DNA of 64,000 nucleotides from Pirellulaceae bacterium (GCA_026004775.1 BPJU01000011.1:79690-143689); one strand, 5' to 3'; positions 35,124-45,006 are shown, counted from the stretch's first letter. Notes: a model not told the origin generated them from the sequence alone. Numbers and translations: made by a program.

Positions 35124-36737
35124 ATGATTCCCGAGCCGACAAAGTCGCTTCGCCAACTGGTTGAGGAGATTCAGCGAGTCGAGTGCGAGATTCGCGCGGG
35201 CGGTGGGACGGCGGCGATCCAGCGCCAACACGCCAAGGGCCGTCTGACGGCTCGCGAGCGCATCGAACGGCTGATCGACCCGGGCAGTTCGTTTCTGGAG
35301 TTGGGCTTATGGGCTGGTTATCAGATGTACGACGAGTGGGGTGGCGCCCCGGCGGCCGGAGTCATCACAGGTGTGGGCACGGTTTGTGGGCGCCGGCACA
35401 TGATTATTGCCAACGACGCGACAGTCAAAGCAGGAGCCTTTTTCCCGGTGACAGCCAAGAAAGTATTACGAGCGCAGCGCATTGCGTTCCGTAATCGGCT
35501 GCCGCTGATTTACCTGGTTGATTCGGCCGGCGTCTTTTTGCCGCTTCAGGAAGATGTGTTTCCGGATGAAGACGATTTTGGACGCATTTTTCGCAACAAT
35601 GCAGTGATTTCGGCTGCCGGTATACCCCAGATCGCCGCCATCATGGGCAATTGCGTGGCGGGAGGCGGGTATTTACCGGTTTTGTGTGACGTGACGCTGA
35701 TGACCGAAGGATCCGGGCTCTACTTGGCCGGTCCGGCGCTGGTACGCAGTGCCATCGGCCAACAGGTCACCAGCGAAGAATTGGGCGGGGCATGGATGCA
35801 TGCGGCGGTGAGTGGCACGATCGATTACCGCGAGCCGAACGACCAGGCGTGCCTGGAGCGCATCCGCCGGTTGGTGGCACTCCAGGGGGCGGACCCGGAC
35901 GAACCGCCGGCGCCGTTTTCCCGAATTGCTTCGCAACCACCGGCACGCGACCCGCAGGAGATCTATGAAATCTTCCCGGCTGACGCTCATCGCGAATATG
36001 AGATTCGTGACGTGCTGGCTACGATCGTGGATCGCGAAACGTGGGACGAATATCGGGCAGATTTCGGCCAAACGCTGGTATGCGGTACGGCCCGCATTGG
36101 GGGCTATGCGGTAGGTATCGTGGCCTGCCAACACCATCGCATAGTGACTCATGACAAGCGCTATGAATTCGGCGGCGTGTTGTACGTGGAATCGGCGGAG
36201 AAAGCGGCGCGTTTCGTGATGGAATGTAATCAAACGCTGCTGCCGTTGGTCTTCTTCCAGGATGTTTATGGTTTCATGGTGGGGCGGGAAAGCGAACGAG
36301 CCGGAATCATCAAAGCGGGAGCCAAACTGGTCAACGCCGTCAGTAACAGCCGCACACCCAAAATCACGGTGATCATGGGGGGTTCCTACGGCGCCGGAAA
36401 CTATGCTCTGTGCGGCAAAGCATTCGACCCGCGGTTGATTTTCGCCTGGCCGACGGCTCGCTGTGCCGTGATGGGGGCTGAGCAAGCCGTCGGCACGCTC
36501 GTCGAAATCGCCACCAAAGGTGCCTCGCCGGCCGACCCTCAGGAACTCGAACAGTTGCGAAAACGGGTCTCCGAAGATTACCTTCGCCAAACCGACGTGC
36601 GCTACGCGGCTGCTCGCTTGTGGGTCGACGCCATTGTGGACCCGGCGCGCACACGGGACGTGTTGATCGAAAGCTTGGCCCTGGTTACGCGACATCCGGA
36701 TACGGAACCTTTCCGGTTAGGCGTTTATCAGGTTTAA
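35124..36737 (+). CDS. acyl-CoA carboxylase carboxyltransferase subunit (methylcrotonyl-CoA type)
   Basis: A 537-residue biotin-dependent carboxyltransferase. It carries both carboxyltransferase halves: the N-terminal half with AKGRLTARERIERLIDPGS, the VDSAGVFLPLQ segment and the MGNCVAGGGYLP oxyanion region, and the C-terminal half with VFFQDVYGFMVG and MGGSYGAGNYALCG. The pattern is closest to the methylcrotonyl- or geranyl-CoA carboxylase beta subunit. A biotin carboxylase alpha subunit is expected but is not in the window. ATG 35124 begins the conserved part. The downstream AtuA, AtuA-like and crotonase genes support a leucine or acyclic-terpene pathway. Confidence 0.9.
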   Translation: MIPEPTKSLRQLVEEIQRVECEIRAGGGTAAIQRQHAKGRLTARERIERLIDPGSSFLELGLWAGYQMYDEWGGAPAAGVITGVGTVCGRRHMIIANDATVKAGAFFPVTAKKVLRAQRIAFRNRLPLIYLVDSAGVFLPLQEDVFPDEDDFGRIFRNNAVISAAGIPQIAAIMGNCVAGGGYLPVLCDVTLMTEGSGLYLAGPALVRSAIGQQVTSEELGGAWMHAAVSGTIDYREPNDQACLERIRRLVALQGADPDEPPAPFSRIASQPPARDPQEIYEIFPADAHREYEIRDVLATIVDRETWDEYRADFGQTLVCGTARIGGYAVGIVACQHHRIVTHDKRYEFGGVLYVESAEKAARFVMECNQTLLPLVFFQDVYGFMVGRESERAGIIKAGAKLVNAVSNSRTPKITVIMGGSYGAGNYALCGKAFDPRLIFAWPTARCAVMGAEQAVGTLVEIATKGASPADPQELEQLRKRVSEDYLRQTDVRYAAARLWVDAIVDPARTRDVLIESLALVTRHPDTEPFRLGVYQV

Positions 36738-36760
36738 TTCACCAAAAAGGGTCGGGCGTC

Positions 36761-36784
36761 CGATCCGACCGATCCGACCGATCC
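36761..36784. repeat. 9-bp tandem repeat
   Basis: CGATCCGAC occurs twice in tandem followed by a partial third unit, in the short gap between the carboxylase and AtuA genes. Confidence 0.7.
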
Positions 36785-36809
36785 ACACCCCCTAACCCAA
36801 ATCGAAGCC

Positions 36810-38189
36810 ATGGTTCTCCGTATTGCCAACGCAGCCGGCTTTTGGGGCGACGATCTTCAAGCGGCGCGGCGTCTGCTGGCACATGCTCATGTGGATTTCT
36901 TGACGCTCGAATACCTGGCCGAATTGACGATGTCGATTCTGGCTTCCCAGCGAGCCCGCGACCCGGCGCGCGGTTACGCGACGGACTTTCTGGAAGTGCT
37001 GCGGTCGGTGGTTTCGTATTTGCATGTGGCTGCCGGGCCGCGGATTATCACCAACGCCGGAGGTGTCCATCCCGTGGGATGTGCGCAAGCCGCCGCCAGG
37101 ATCCTTTCAGATCACGGCCTGGATAGAATGGCGATCGGGTGCGTGACGGGCGATGACCTCACGGGAAAGATCGGCGAGCTTCTTGCGGCAGGAGAACCAT
37201 TGGCCCATCTGGAAACCGGGCAACCGTTAGTCGAGTTGAAAAGACCGATCGTAGCCGCGCACGTCTACCTTGGTGCCGAACCGATTGTGCGCGCCTTGGA
37301 GCAGGGTGCTGACGTGGTCATTACCGGGCGGGTCGCCGATGCATCGCTTACAGTAGCCCCGGCCGTCCGGCATTACCGGTGGAGCTGGAACGATTTGGAT
37401 CGGTTGGCTGGAGCAACGGTGGCCGGGCATCTGATCGAATGTGGAGCGCAGGTGACGGGCGGCTATTCGGTACGGTGGCAGGAATGGGACCTGGACGATA
37501 TTGGGTATCCTATTGCGGAGATTGCTGAGACGGGGGAGGTGGTGATTACGAAGCCTCCCGAAAGTGGAGGGAAAGTGGATCGCTTTTCGGTGATCGAACA
37601 GCTTGTTTACGAAATCGACGACCCGACTCGGTATATCACGCCCGACGTGATCGTGGATTTCACGTCCGTGGCGGTGGAGGATTTGGGCTGCGACCGCGTG
37701 GCGGTACGAGGCGCCCGAGGGCAGACGCGGCCCGAGCATTTGAAAGTGGCGCTGGTGTACGAAGACGGTTTCAGCAGTGCGGCGCAACTTGTGGTGGCGG
37801 GTCGAGGCTGCCTGGCCAAAGCCCAGCGGTGTGCCGAGTTGGTGGTGCATCGGTTGCAGGAAGCCGGCTGCGGGCCCACGGAGGTGCACGTCGAGTACTG
37901 GGGGGCGGGAGAGTATCTCGGGCAACACCAACCGCCTGATCCTGGCGAATTGGTACTGCGGATCGCTGTATGGGACAGGCGGCGGGAAATCGTCGAAAGA
38001 TTCACGCGGGAAGTGGCCCCTTTGATCACCAGCGGGCCGGCCGGTATCGGCGGCTATGCTTCCGGGCGCAGCCCCGTTCGTCCCGTCTTCGCCTATTGGC
38101 CGACCCTGGTGCCGCGCCCCTGGATCGAACCTCACGTGGAAGTTCGCTCGGCAGCCGATTGGCTGGTGGATCATCGGCAGAATCCGTAG
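36810..38189 (+). CDS. AtuA-family protein (DUF1446)
   Basis: A 459-residue member of the AtuA/DUF1446 family, associated with acyclic terpene (citronellol) and related acyl-CoA breakdown in Pseudomonas. Typical segments are RIANAAGFWGDD at the N-terminus, ITNAGGVHPVGCA near 86, VVITGRVADASLTVAP near 172, and HLIECGAQVTGGY near 210. The biochemical reaction of this family is not firmly known. It ends 22 bp before the small AtuA-like gene, which supplies the domain fused at the C-terminus in some homologues. Confidence 0.87.
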   Translation: MVLRIANAAGFWGDDLQAARRLLAHAHVDFLTLEYLAELTMSILASQRARDPARGYATDFLEVLRSVVSYLHVAAGPRIITNAGGVHPVGCAQAAARILSDHGLDRMAIGCVTGDDLTGKIGELLAAGEPLAHLETGQPLVELKRPIVAAHVYLGAEPIVRALEQGADVVITGRVADASLTVAPAVRHYRWSWNDLDRLAGATVAGHLIECGAQVTGGYSVRWQEWDLDDIGYPIAEIAETGEVVITKPPESGGKVDRFSVIEQLVYEIDDPTRYITPDVIVDFTSVAVEDLGCDRVAVRGARGQTRPEHLKVALVYEDGFSSAAQLVVAGRGCLAKAQRCAELVVHRLQEAGCGPTEVHVEYWGAGEYLGQHQPPDPGELVLRIAVWDRRREIVERFTREVAPLITSGPAGIGGYASGRSPVRPVFAYWPTLVPRPWIEPHVEVRSAADWLVDHRQNP

Positions 38190-38211
38190 CTCTGCTGAAA
38201 GGACACGATCG

Positions 38212-38583
38212 ATGCCGGATGTTTTTTCGGGAGCGAAAACCGTTCGCCTGGGAGATCTGGCCTGGACGCGAAGCGGTGACAAAGGAAGCCATGCCAATCT
38301 GGGTGTCGTGGCACGCGACGCGATGTCGTATGCCTTTTTGGAAAAGTATTTAACGGCCGAGTTGGTGCAACGGTTTTTCGCATGGACGGGTGTTACCCGC
38401 GTCGAGCGTTACCTGCTGGCAAATGTGGGTGCAATAAACTTTGTCCTGTACGGTGCGTTGGCCGGGGGTGCGGCACGATCGCTACGCTGGGATAGCCAGG
38501 GGAAGCTCTTCGGTACGGCAGCTCAAGAGCTGCGCATTGTTCTGCCGGACATCCCGATTGCGTCCGAGGAAAGCCCGCCATGA
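38212..38583 (+). CDS. AtuA-like ferredoxin-fold protein
   Basis: A 123-residue protein matching the small AtuA-like ferredoxin-fold domain: VRLGDLAWTRSGDKGSHANL at the start, then VERYLLANVGAINFVL. GAAAGGA lies upstream of ATG 38212. It overlaps the crotonase gene by 4 bp (ATGA). In other genomes this unit can be fused to the large AtuA part; here the two are separate adjacent genes. Confidence 0.85.
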   Translation: MPDVFSGAKTVRLGDLAWTRSGDKGSHANLGVVARDAMSYAFLEKYLTAELVQRFFAWTGVTRVERYLLANVGAINFVLYGALAGGAARSLRWDSQGKLFGTAAQELRIVLPDIPIASEESPP

Positions 38584-39452
38584 ATGCTGTCAAAATAAGC
38601 ACCCACCCGCCGAGTGGCACGATCATCTTGAATCGTCCCGACAAGCGCAATGCGCTCAACCGAGCGCTGTTGGTGGAACTTCGCGAGGCTCTCCACCAGT
38701 TGATGATGGAGCCGAGTGTGCGGGCGGTGATTCTCACCGGTGCCGGAACGGCATTTTGTGCCGGCATGGACCTGAACGAAATGTACCAGACCAGCCAACA
38801 AGAGGACGCCCTGGCTCGGTGGCATGAAGACGCCGTGTTATACCGTGACCTGTTGCTGGCGATGCTCGAATTTCCCAAGCCGATTATCGCTGCGGTCAAT
38901 GGCGCTGCGGTGGCGGGCGGGGCTGGATTGGTATTGGCTAGCGATCTGGTGGTGGCTGCCGAGGATGCTCAGTTCGGATTGCCCGAGCCGCGGAGGGGGA
39001 TTGTGGCCGGCATGGTGGCCCCCTTGCTGCACTTCCGCGCCGGCGGCGGTCACGCCTCGTACCTGTTACTTTCCGCCCGAATCGTCTCCGCTCAAGAAGC
39101 CGTTCGCATGGGAATCTTTCACGACCTGGTACGAAGCGACCTGGTCTGGGCGCGCGCTCATCAGTGGGCCGGCGAGCTGAGTCAGTCGGCGCCCGAAGCA
39201 CTGCGCATGACCAAAGAGATGCTCAACCAGACGATCGGCGAGCACCTGGAGACGCTTCTTACGGCCGGAGCAGCCATCAGCGCCGCGGCTCGCACCACCC
39301 ATGCGGCTCGTGAGGGCCTTCGAGCTTTCATCGAAAAACGTCCTCCCAATTGGGATGCCGAGCCTCCGGAAGCTCCGCCAGCCCAGCGTTTTCCCGTCAT
39401 CCGAAAAGAGGAACCTCCCCCAGAGCAGCAAGACCCCTCTTTGGAAAACTAG
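38580..39452 (+). CDS. enoyl-CoA hydratase/isomerase (crotonase) family, methylglutaconyl-CoA hydratase-like
   Basis: A 290-residue crotonase-fold enzyme, translationally coupled to the AtuA-like gene. The oxyanion-hole segments TAFCAGMDLNEM and NGAAVAGGAGLVLASDL are present, and FGLPEPRRGIVAG holds one catalytic-type Glu. The position of the other Glu found in classical hydratases (GGxCEL) reads GGAGLVL, so only one acid is visible and the reaction may differ from simple hydration. The context fits leucine or terpene degradation. The last 35 residues are a Pro/Glu-rich tail. Confidence 0.85.
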   Translation: MNAVKISTHPPSGTIILNRPDKRNALNRALLVELREALHQLMMEPSVRAVILTGAGTAFCAGMDLNEMYQTSQQEDALARWHEDAVLYRDLLLAMLEFPKPIIAAVNGAAVAGGAGLVLASDLVVAAEDAQFGLPEPRRGIVAGMVAPLLHFRAGGGHASYLLLSARIVSAQEAVRMGIFHDLVRSDLVWARAHQWAGELSQSAPEALRMTKEMLNQTIGEHLETLLTAGAAISAAARTTHAAREGLRAFIEKRPPNWDAEPPEAPPAQRFPVIRKEEPPPEQQDPSLEN

Positions 39453-39504
39453 GCAGTGTCCGTCTGCTTCGAAAAAATGGGTTTGCCGCGCCAGCCGCCA
39501 GTTC

Positions 39505-40104
39505 TCACCGAGTACGCACCGCGGCACGCGGAGCGCTGACCATGCGGATTACTTCTCCCGTGATGTCGATCCGGTCCTGGTAGATGACGAACCGGTTGAT
39601 GCCCCGCACAATCGAAGCGCGGTCCGTCGGATCGATCGGTTCGCTGTCGTAATACAGTACCAGCGCGATGTTGTGAGCCCGACAAAAGCTCTCCACGATC
39701 GCCCGCACTTCCTGGTAAGTCTCGTAATAAACCCGCCCCTCTTGTTCCAGTAATTCGCGTCGCTTCCGCTCCACATCCAGTTGCAGGCTGGCCGCCTGAT
39801 TGGCAATCTCCTTTTCCAGCCGCTCATATTCGGGGCTACCTACTTTGTACTGGGCAAGAGCAGCACGCTTGTCATTGATCAGCTTCCGCTGGTCGTTGAA
39901 TTGCGCTTCGGTGTCCTTGATCTGTTTCTTGATCAGATCCAGTTTCTGGTTGAAGCCTGGATGGTTCTTGAAAACCTGGCTCAAATCCAGAAGCGCAATA
40001 TTGATGCCCCCCGATGGCGGCACCGGTTGTTGCCCTTCCAGCACGACCGGACCAGCCACTACGGTTGCAATGAGCGTCACTGCCCACAGGCCACACTTCT
40101 TCAT
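39505..40104 (-). CDS. OmpH/Skp-family periplasmic chaperone
   Basis: A 199-residue protein with a signal peptide (about 1-25, MKKCGLWAVTLIATVVAG). It then has the OmpH pattern: IALLDLSQVFKNHPGF, a long Glu/Lys/Gln-rich coiled-coil region (about 55-130) and a C-terminal strand with IALVLYYDSEPIDPTD. Skp proteins hold outer-membrane proteins in the periplasm. AAGGAG lies about 8 nt before the ATG at 40104, excluding the longer frame. It converges with the crotonase gene across 52 bp. Confidence 0.85.
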   Translation of the reverse strand: MKKCGLWAVTLIATVVAGPVVLEGQQPVPPSGGINIALLDLSQVFKNHPGFNQKLDLIKKQIKDTEAQFNDQRKLINDKRAALAQYKVGSPEYERLEKEIANQAASLQLDVERKRRELLEQEGRVYYETYQEVRAIVESFCRAHNIALVLYYDSEPIDPTDRASIVRGINRFVIYQDRIDITGEVIRMVSAPRAAVRTR

Positions 40105-40801
40105 CGATGCACTCCTTGCATGCTCCACGGACTATTGCTGTTGCCTTCGTTTGCCAGCCAGCAGGCTTCCTCCTGTCGGTTCCCTCGTGCGGCAACGTTC
40201 AGCCTCTTGCGGCTGCGAATCCGGGTAACGATTATCGAACCGAACCCAGCGGGAACTTTGATCTGTTCGGAGTTTTCTTGAATTTTTTTCGCCGGTCCAG
40301 CGCTTCTTGCGCAAGTTCTCCATCCACCCCACGCCGGCTGTACGGGGATGTGGTGAGCGCACAGTCGATGGTCGCGCTAGCGAAGCGCAGGACGGTTTAA
40401 CTCTTGGCAGGAGACTTCCAGCAGATCACGTGCCAGAGAGTCACAGTCGTTGAGTGTGGCAGCGGGATTTGGGCAAAATCCGGCTGACGACCGCAGATTC
40501 AAAGAGGTTTTCGCTCAGCGTGCCGTGGAGTTTCATGCGAAAGCCCGGAAAAGCCCCTTCGCGGGGATTGTAAAATTTGCTTTCGCTGAAGGTGCGATCT
40601 GCAAAGGCTACAACGACGTTTCGCTAACCGTTTGGGCGACCGTCCGAAAAACCGCCTTATAAACGGTATGGGGTACGGAACGAGCGATTTTCGGCAGGGA
40701 CGAAGGACAAAAAGAATTGGCAATCCGCGATGGGTTTTGTTAGTCTATACCGGGGCTAGGGAAGAGGTTGGATGTCGCGCCGACAGAGCGGAGGGTTGAC
40801 G
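40105..40801. other. non-coding gap upstream of the DUF1501 gene
   Basis: Nearly 700 bases separate the divergent OmpH and DUF1501 genes. A 70-codon frame (40450-40662) has no motif, signal peptide or ribosome site and is not called. No strong promoter could be picked by eye. Confidence 0.5.
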
Positions 40802-42196
40802 ATGGGCGATCGGCCGTGGCGGCCCAAGGTGGATGCAGTAGACCAATCGATATTGGGTCGGATGAACCGCCGGGAATGGTGGCGGATTTCCTTTCGGTTC
40901 GGATGCTATTCACTGCCTGGTTTTTTGGCTTTGCGGCGGCAAGCCCAAGGGGCGACACCGCGTGCCCGGGCATGTATTGTGGTCTATTGCTGGGGCGGGA
41001 TGAGCCACCTGGACACGTGGGATCCGAAGCCCGACGCGCCGCGCGAGATTCGCGGCGAGTTCTCGCCGATCGCTACTCGTGTGCCGGGGATCTTCGTCAG
41101 CGAACACCTGCCACGTCTTTCCCGGCATACCGACAAGCTGGCGATCATTCGTTCGATCCATCACGACGATTCGGCTCATGGTCGAGGCATGTATTGGAAC
41201 TTGACGGGCCACCGCCCGCCAGGAGCCGGCAATATTCCGCCGGCACGCACCGACTGGCCATCGCTTCCGGCCGTGATTTCCAAGCTGAAGAAGGCCCCGG
41301 CCGGAGTACCTCCGGCCGTGCGCGTGCCGTATCCGATGGTCGACAACAACACGCTTCAAGCGGGCGAATACGGCGGCTGGCTGGGCGCGACCTATGACCC
41401 GATCGTGTTAAGAACGCCTCGAGGTGAACCGTTCGGCGGAGTTTCTCGCACCTTGGGTTCTGAAGCGCTTCAGTTGGGCGAGGTGGACGTGGAGCGGGTC
41501 AGTGTGCGTACCGAGCTGCGGCGGCAGTTGGAGCGGCCGCTAGGTAGAGCCGACGACTTTACGGCGTTTCAGCATTTTCGCCAACTGGCCACCGAGATGC
41601 TTTTAAGTCCGGCCGTGCGTATGGCGTATGATCTGGACCGCGAGCGGTCGTCAGTGCGCGAAGCCTATGGTGATCACATAGGCGGGCAGAGTTTGTTGCT
41701 GGCGCGGCGTCTGGTAGAAGCCGGAGTCCCCGTCGTTCAGGTCTGTTTGGCCGCTGGCGACTTGAACGGCGGCGCCGGCGACATGTGGGACACCCACAGC
41801 GACAATTTCCGAAGGCTTAAGGACCGATTGTTGCCGGTGTTTGATCGCGGCATGGCGGCTCTCTTGGAAGACCTGGAGGATCGCGGCATGTTGTCCGAGA
41901 CGCTGGTAGCGGTGCTTACAGACTTTGGCCGCACACCGCGCATCAATGGATCCGCCGGGCGAGACCACTATCCCGACGTCTATTCGGTGGTGCTGGCCGG
42001 CGGTGGGATTCGGGGTGGTCAGGTGTACGGTGAAAGTGATCGCAGCGGTGCCTTCCCGGCATCATCTCCCTGCGGGCCGCCCGACATCCATGCCACGATC
42101 TTCACCGCCTTGGGCATCGACCCGCGCACCACGATCCACGACATGCTGGGACGGCCCTTCCCGGTGAGCGATGGAGAGGTGTTGCCGGTGTTGTAA
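40802..42196 (+). CDS. DUF1501 family protein
   Basis: A 464-residue protein of the DUF1501 family, related to the alkaline phosphatase/sulfatase fold and abundant in planctomycetes. The N-terminus has NRREWWRISFRFG, a degenerate twin-arginine-like signal. Typical segments are CIVVYCWGGMSHLDTWDPKP, SIHHDDSAHGRGMYW, DTHSDNF and TDFGRTPRIN. ATG 40802 is preferred because GGAGG lies about 7 nt upstream; the ATG ten codons earlier has a weaker site. In planctomycetes such genes often pair with a DUF1553/DUF1549 gene, but none is adjacent. The reaction is unknown. Confidence 0.88.
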   Translation: MGDRPWRPKVDAVDQSILGRMNRREWWRISFRFGCYSLPGFLALRRQAQGATPRARACIVVYCWGGMSHLDTWDPKPDAPREIRGEFSPIATRVPGIFVSEHLPRLSRHTDKLAIIRSIHHDDSAHGRGMYWNLTGHRPPGAGNIPPARTDWPSLPAVISKLKKAPAGVPPAVRVPYPMVDNNTLQAGEYGGWLGATYDPIVLRTPRGEPFGGVSRTLGSEALQLGEVDVERVSVRTELRRQLERPLGRADDFTAFQHFRQLATEMLLSPAVRMAYDLDRERSSVREAYGDHIGGQSLLLARRLVEAGVPVVQVCLAAGDLNGGAGDMWDTHSDNFRRLKDRLLPVFDRGMAALLEDLEDRGMLSETLVAVLTDFGRTPRINGSAGRDHYPDVYSVVLAGGGIRGGQVYGESDRSGAFPASSPCGPPDIHATIFTALGIDPRTTIHDMLGRPFPVSDGEVLPVL

Positions 42197-42396
42197 TTTA
42201 GTCGGGAAGGAGTCGGCCGCCGAAGATACGGAGCGATTTGACGCCAAAACCCGACTTTGAAAGGGTGATATAAAACCGGCTAATCGCTGTCCGGATAGCT
42301 GGTTATCAAACAGCGTTTTTTCCCACGCAATCCGGATTCCCGCATGCTCACTTGGGTAGTGCCCAGATCCTTGTGGGAAGCGATGCTGAAAAATTA

Positions 42397-42576
42397 TTAC
42401 GGTTGTTCTTTTTCCCGCTGCGCTTTTTCTTCCTGGTCTACTTGAGCGTCATGCGCCTTCACCTCGGCTGGATCGAACTTACCAGGTGTAGTCTGCTGTT
42501 TCGGCTTCCCTCCACAGCCGATACCACCCAGCAAGAGCGCGACCAACACGACAGCTCCCACTATGGAGCGGGTCAT
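42397..42576 (-). CDS. small putative lipoprotein
   Basis: A 59-residue protein with a hydrophobic signal (SIVGAVVLVALLLGG) ending in a GIGC lipobox-like site, then a Lys/Glu/Gln-rich tail. AGGAG lies about 10 nt before the chosen ATG (42576). The lipobox has Gly at -3, so it is weak. Tiny lipoproteins of this type are frequent in planctomycetes next to DUF1559 genes, as here. Function unknown. Confidence 0.6.
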   Translation of the reverse strand: MTRSIVGAVVLVALLLGGIGCGGKPKQQTTPGKFDPAEVKAHDAQVDQEEKAQREKEQP

Positions 42577-42799
42577 AAAAGTTGTACTCCTTTTCATTCT
42601 AATCTCAATTTTCTTGCGATCGCTCACGGGATTACGTCATCCGCACTGCCGTTTCCGACAGCGGCGCAACGGAATCGGGAGAGTTATTTCCCGATATATT
42701 TCGGGCGACTTCCCAACGCCATTCTCAGTCACAAGCGCCGGCCTTCCACTTTTTTCCCGGTATAGCAGCCGGAGAATTATCCCGCTCAAGCCTTGCGAC

Positions 42800-43807
42800 T
42801 TACTCTTCCAGCACTACGGGCAATCGATCGTTGGCCAGCGACAATCTTCGGAATGTTTCCGGGTTGACCGTAAAGCTGATCGACCGCACCGATCCATCGG
42901 CCATGGCAAAATTGGCTCCCCCTCGGTGGGACGACCCGAAAAACGGGTGCCATCGCGTGAAGGCCCGGCCTTGCATATCGGTCACCGTGGGGTTATTGGG
43001 CTCAGGCAACCTGTTGTCGGGCATGGGCGGCCATCCGTAGGGTTGCCCGGACGAATCAATGGTACCCCCCCAGCGAATGGAGTCTTCGTCCCAACCGTGG
43101 TTATTCCACCGTTCGTTGTCACCACCTTCACCGCCGGCCCACAGCGGATTAAGGCCTTTTTCACCGACCAAAATGGTGTTGCTGGAGCCGTCGCGAATCA
43201 ATTCCAGCGCCATGGGAGGCAGGTCATTACGGACAATGACGCCACGCTGCCCGCGGCCATTGCCTGAGGCAACCCCTCCCGTGCCTCGCTCACCGGCATT
43301 GCCGGCATAGTCATTTCGGTAGAAGCCGCTGTGCGGGAACGGCCTTCGCCGTGACGGGCAATAATAGACACTCACCGGCACGGCAGCCACTTGGTTTTCG
43401 GTTGGGTTGTAGGTCCCCGTGGGATCTCGTGGCGGGTCTTGTCTTCGGTCACCCAAGTCGTAGATAACACCTAATTCGATATAGGGCAGAATGTGATAGG
43501 CCCAGTTCCACCACTCGACCACCCGCCCACGGCAACAACTTCCATCGACCGGGGGCCCCGGGTGCCCGTCACGCCCGCCAAACGGTAATCGTTTGTATGT
43601 ATCGTGGAAGTTATGCATCGCCAGTGAAATCTGTTTAAGATTGTTCTGACATTGCATGCGCCGCGCCGATTCCCGAGCTGCCTGGACGGCCGGCAACAAG
43701 AGACCGACGAGAATACCAATAATGGCGATAACGACCAAAAGCTCGACCAGTGTAAACCCCGCACGCCTACACCACGTGCCCGATGAACCGCCCTCACTTC
43801 GCCTCAT
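42800..43807 (-). CDS. DUF1559 prepilin-like protein
   Basis: A 335-residue protein of the planctomycete DUF1559 family. The N-terminus is a type IV prepilin signal: RRAGFTLVELLVVIAIIGIL, with cleavage expected after the Gly and Glu at +5. Next come LLPAVQAARESARRMQCQNNLKQI, and near the C-terminus the marker NFAMADGSVRSIS. These proteins are thought to be pseudopilins of unknown role and occur in dozens of copies per genome. GGGAGG lies 7 nt upstream of the ATG. Confidence 0.93.
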   Translation of the reverse strand: MRRSEGGSSGTWCRRAGFTLVELLVVIAIIGILVGLLLPAVQAARESARRMQCQNNLKQISLAMHNFHDTYKRLPFGGRDGHPGPPVDGSCCRGRVVEWWNWAYHILPYIELGVIYDLGDRRQDPPRDPTGTYNPTENQVAAVPVSVYYCPSRRRPFPHSGFYRNDYAGNAGERGTGGVASGNGRGQRGVIVRNDLPPMALELIRDGSSNTILVGEKGLNPLWAGGEGGDNERWNNHGWDEDSIRWGGTIDSSGQPYGWPPMPDNRLPEPNNPTVTDMQGRAFTRWHPFFGSSHRGGANFAMADGSVRSISFTVNPETFRRLSLANDRLPVVLEE

Positions 43808-43918
43808 AAACAACCTCCCATGGCAGACGGAAAAACTATAAATAAGCCCCTCACTAGCGGACAATTTACCATGTATGAGGAAACCTGGCAAGAAAATTGG
43901 ACAACAAAACAAGCTGCC

Positions 43919-44791
43919 ATGAAAGCCTTCCTGGCCACCCTCGGTTTACTAGCGGTCACTGCGGTGTGGGGATGGACGTTTACGGTGGTCAAGGAGGCGG
44001 TGGCTCGGTTCGAGGTGGTCGGCTTTTTGTTTTGGCGGTTCTTGCTGGCGTCGCTGGTGATGGGTTTCTGGGCACGGCAGGGTCTGTCGGTCGGTTTGGT
44101 GCGTGATGGATTACTGGCCGGAAGTTGGCTGGCGGCCGCCTACCTTTTCCAGACCTGGGGGTTGCACTATACGAGCGCCACCAACTGCGGCTTGATCACG
44201 GGGCTGTTCGTCGTCTTGACACCCTTGCTGCAATGGGCCGTGGCGAGCCGCGCGGTGTCGGCTGCTCAGTGGGTGGCGGCCGGGTTGAGCTTCGGCGGGA
44301 TGGTGTTGTTGACCGGTAGCGGACCCGATCCGTGGCGCGTCGGGGACGGGTTGACTGTGGGAGCCGCTCTCTGCTTTGCCGCTCACATTGTGTATCTAGG
44401 ACGAGTAGCTCACCGGCACGCGGCTTCGGCTCTGGCCGCCTGGCAATTTATCGCGGTAACGCTGATCCTGGCCGCCCCCCTGGCTGCTGAGGGGTCGATA
44501 CCACTGCCACCGGCCAGCGTCCTTCCGGCTCTGGCCATAACGGGTCTGTTGGCAACCGCCGCCGGCTTTTTCGTGCAAACTGCGGCCCAAAAAATATTGG
44601 CACCGACGCAAGCGGCCGTCATCATGGCTTGCGAAAGTGCTTTCGCGGCCGGCTTCGGAGTTTGGTTGGCCGGCGACCGGCTGACACTCCCGCAATGGCT
44701 AGGAGCCGCACTGGTCACCGGAGCAGCCGTTGGCGTGGAACTCTTCCATCACCGATCCGGCTCGGCACCGCCTGCCGAAAACCCTGCCTAG
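43919..44791 (+). CDS. DMT-family (EamA) membrane transporter
   Basis: A 290-residue inner-membrane protein with about ten hydrophobic helices in two EamA repeats; AVWGWTFTVVKEAV near the N-terminus is typical. The family exports amino acids, metabolites or drugs, but the substrate is unknown. The start is uncertain: an in-frame ATG at 43820 lies only 13 bp from the divergent DUF1559 start, so the promoters would overlap. ATG 43919, at the first membrane helix, is preferred, although none of the candidates has a good ribosome site. Confidence 0.85.
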   Translation: MKAFLATLGLLAVTAVWGWTFTVVKEAVARFEVVGFLFWRFLLASLVMGFWARQGLSVGLVRDGLLAGSWLAAAYLFQTWGLHYTSATNCGLITGLFVVLTPLLQWAVASRAVSAAQWVAAGLSFGGMVLLTGSGPDPWRVGDGLTVGAALCFAAHIVYLGRVAHRHAASALAAWQFIAVTLILAAPLAAEGSIPLPPASVLPALAITGLLATAAGFFVQTAAQKILAPTQAAVIMACESAFAAGFGVWLAGDRLTLPQWLGAALVTGAAVGVELFHHRSGSAPPAENPA

Positions 44792-45006
44792 AAACCGCTC
44801 GCCAGGACCATCTGTCGTTGCCCCAGCAGTGCTACCACCGCTAAAGCCGATATAACCGGACCGGCACCGTCGTTACCACACGTTTCGCACACAAATTGGG
44901 TTCGACCCGCACCATCGTTTCCCGCGATACAACAACTACAGGTGGAATACCAGCGCCAGGGCCGCACGGGGCGGCAACCCGGCGGTGCCGGCATGGAGGT
45001 CGGTTT

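Noticed and set aside
37227-38297. A 356-codon minus-strand frame
   Set aside because: Antisense shadow of the AtuA gene; composition is typical of GC-rich reverse frames.
40450-40662. A 70-codon frame before the DUF1501 gene
   Set aside because: No ribosome site, signal peptide or motif; it could not be told apart from chance.
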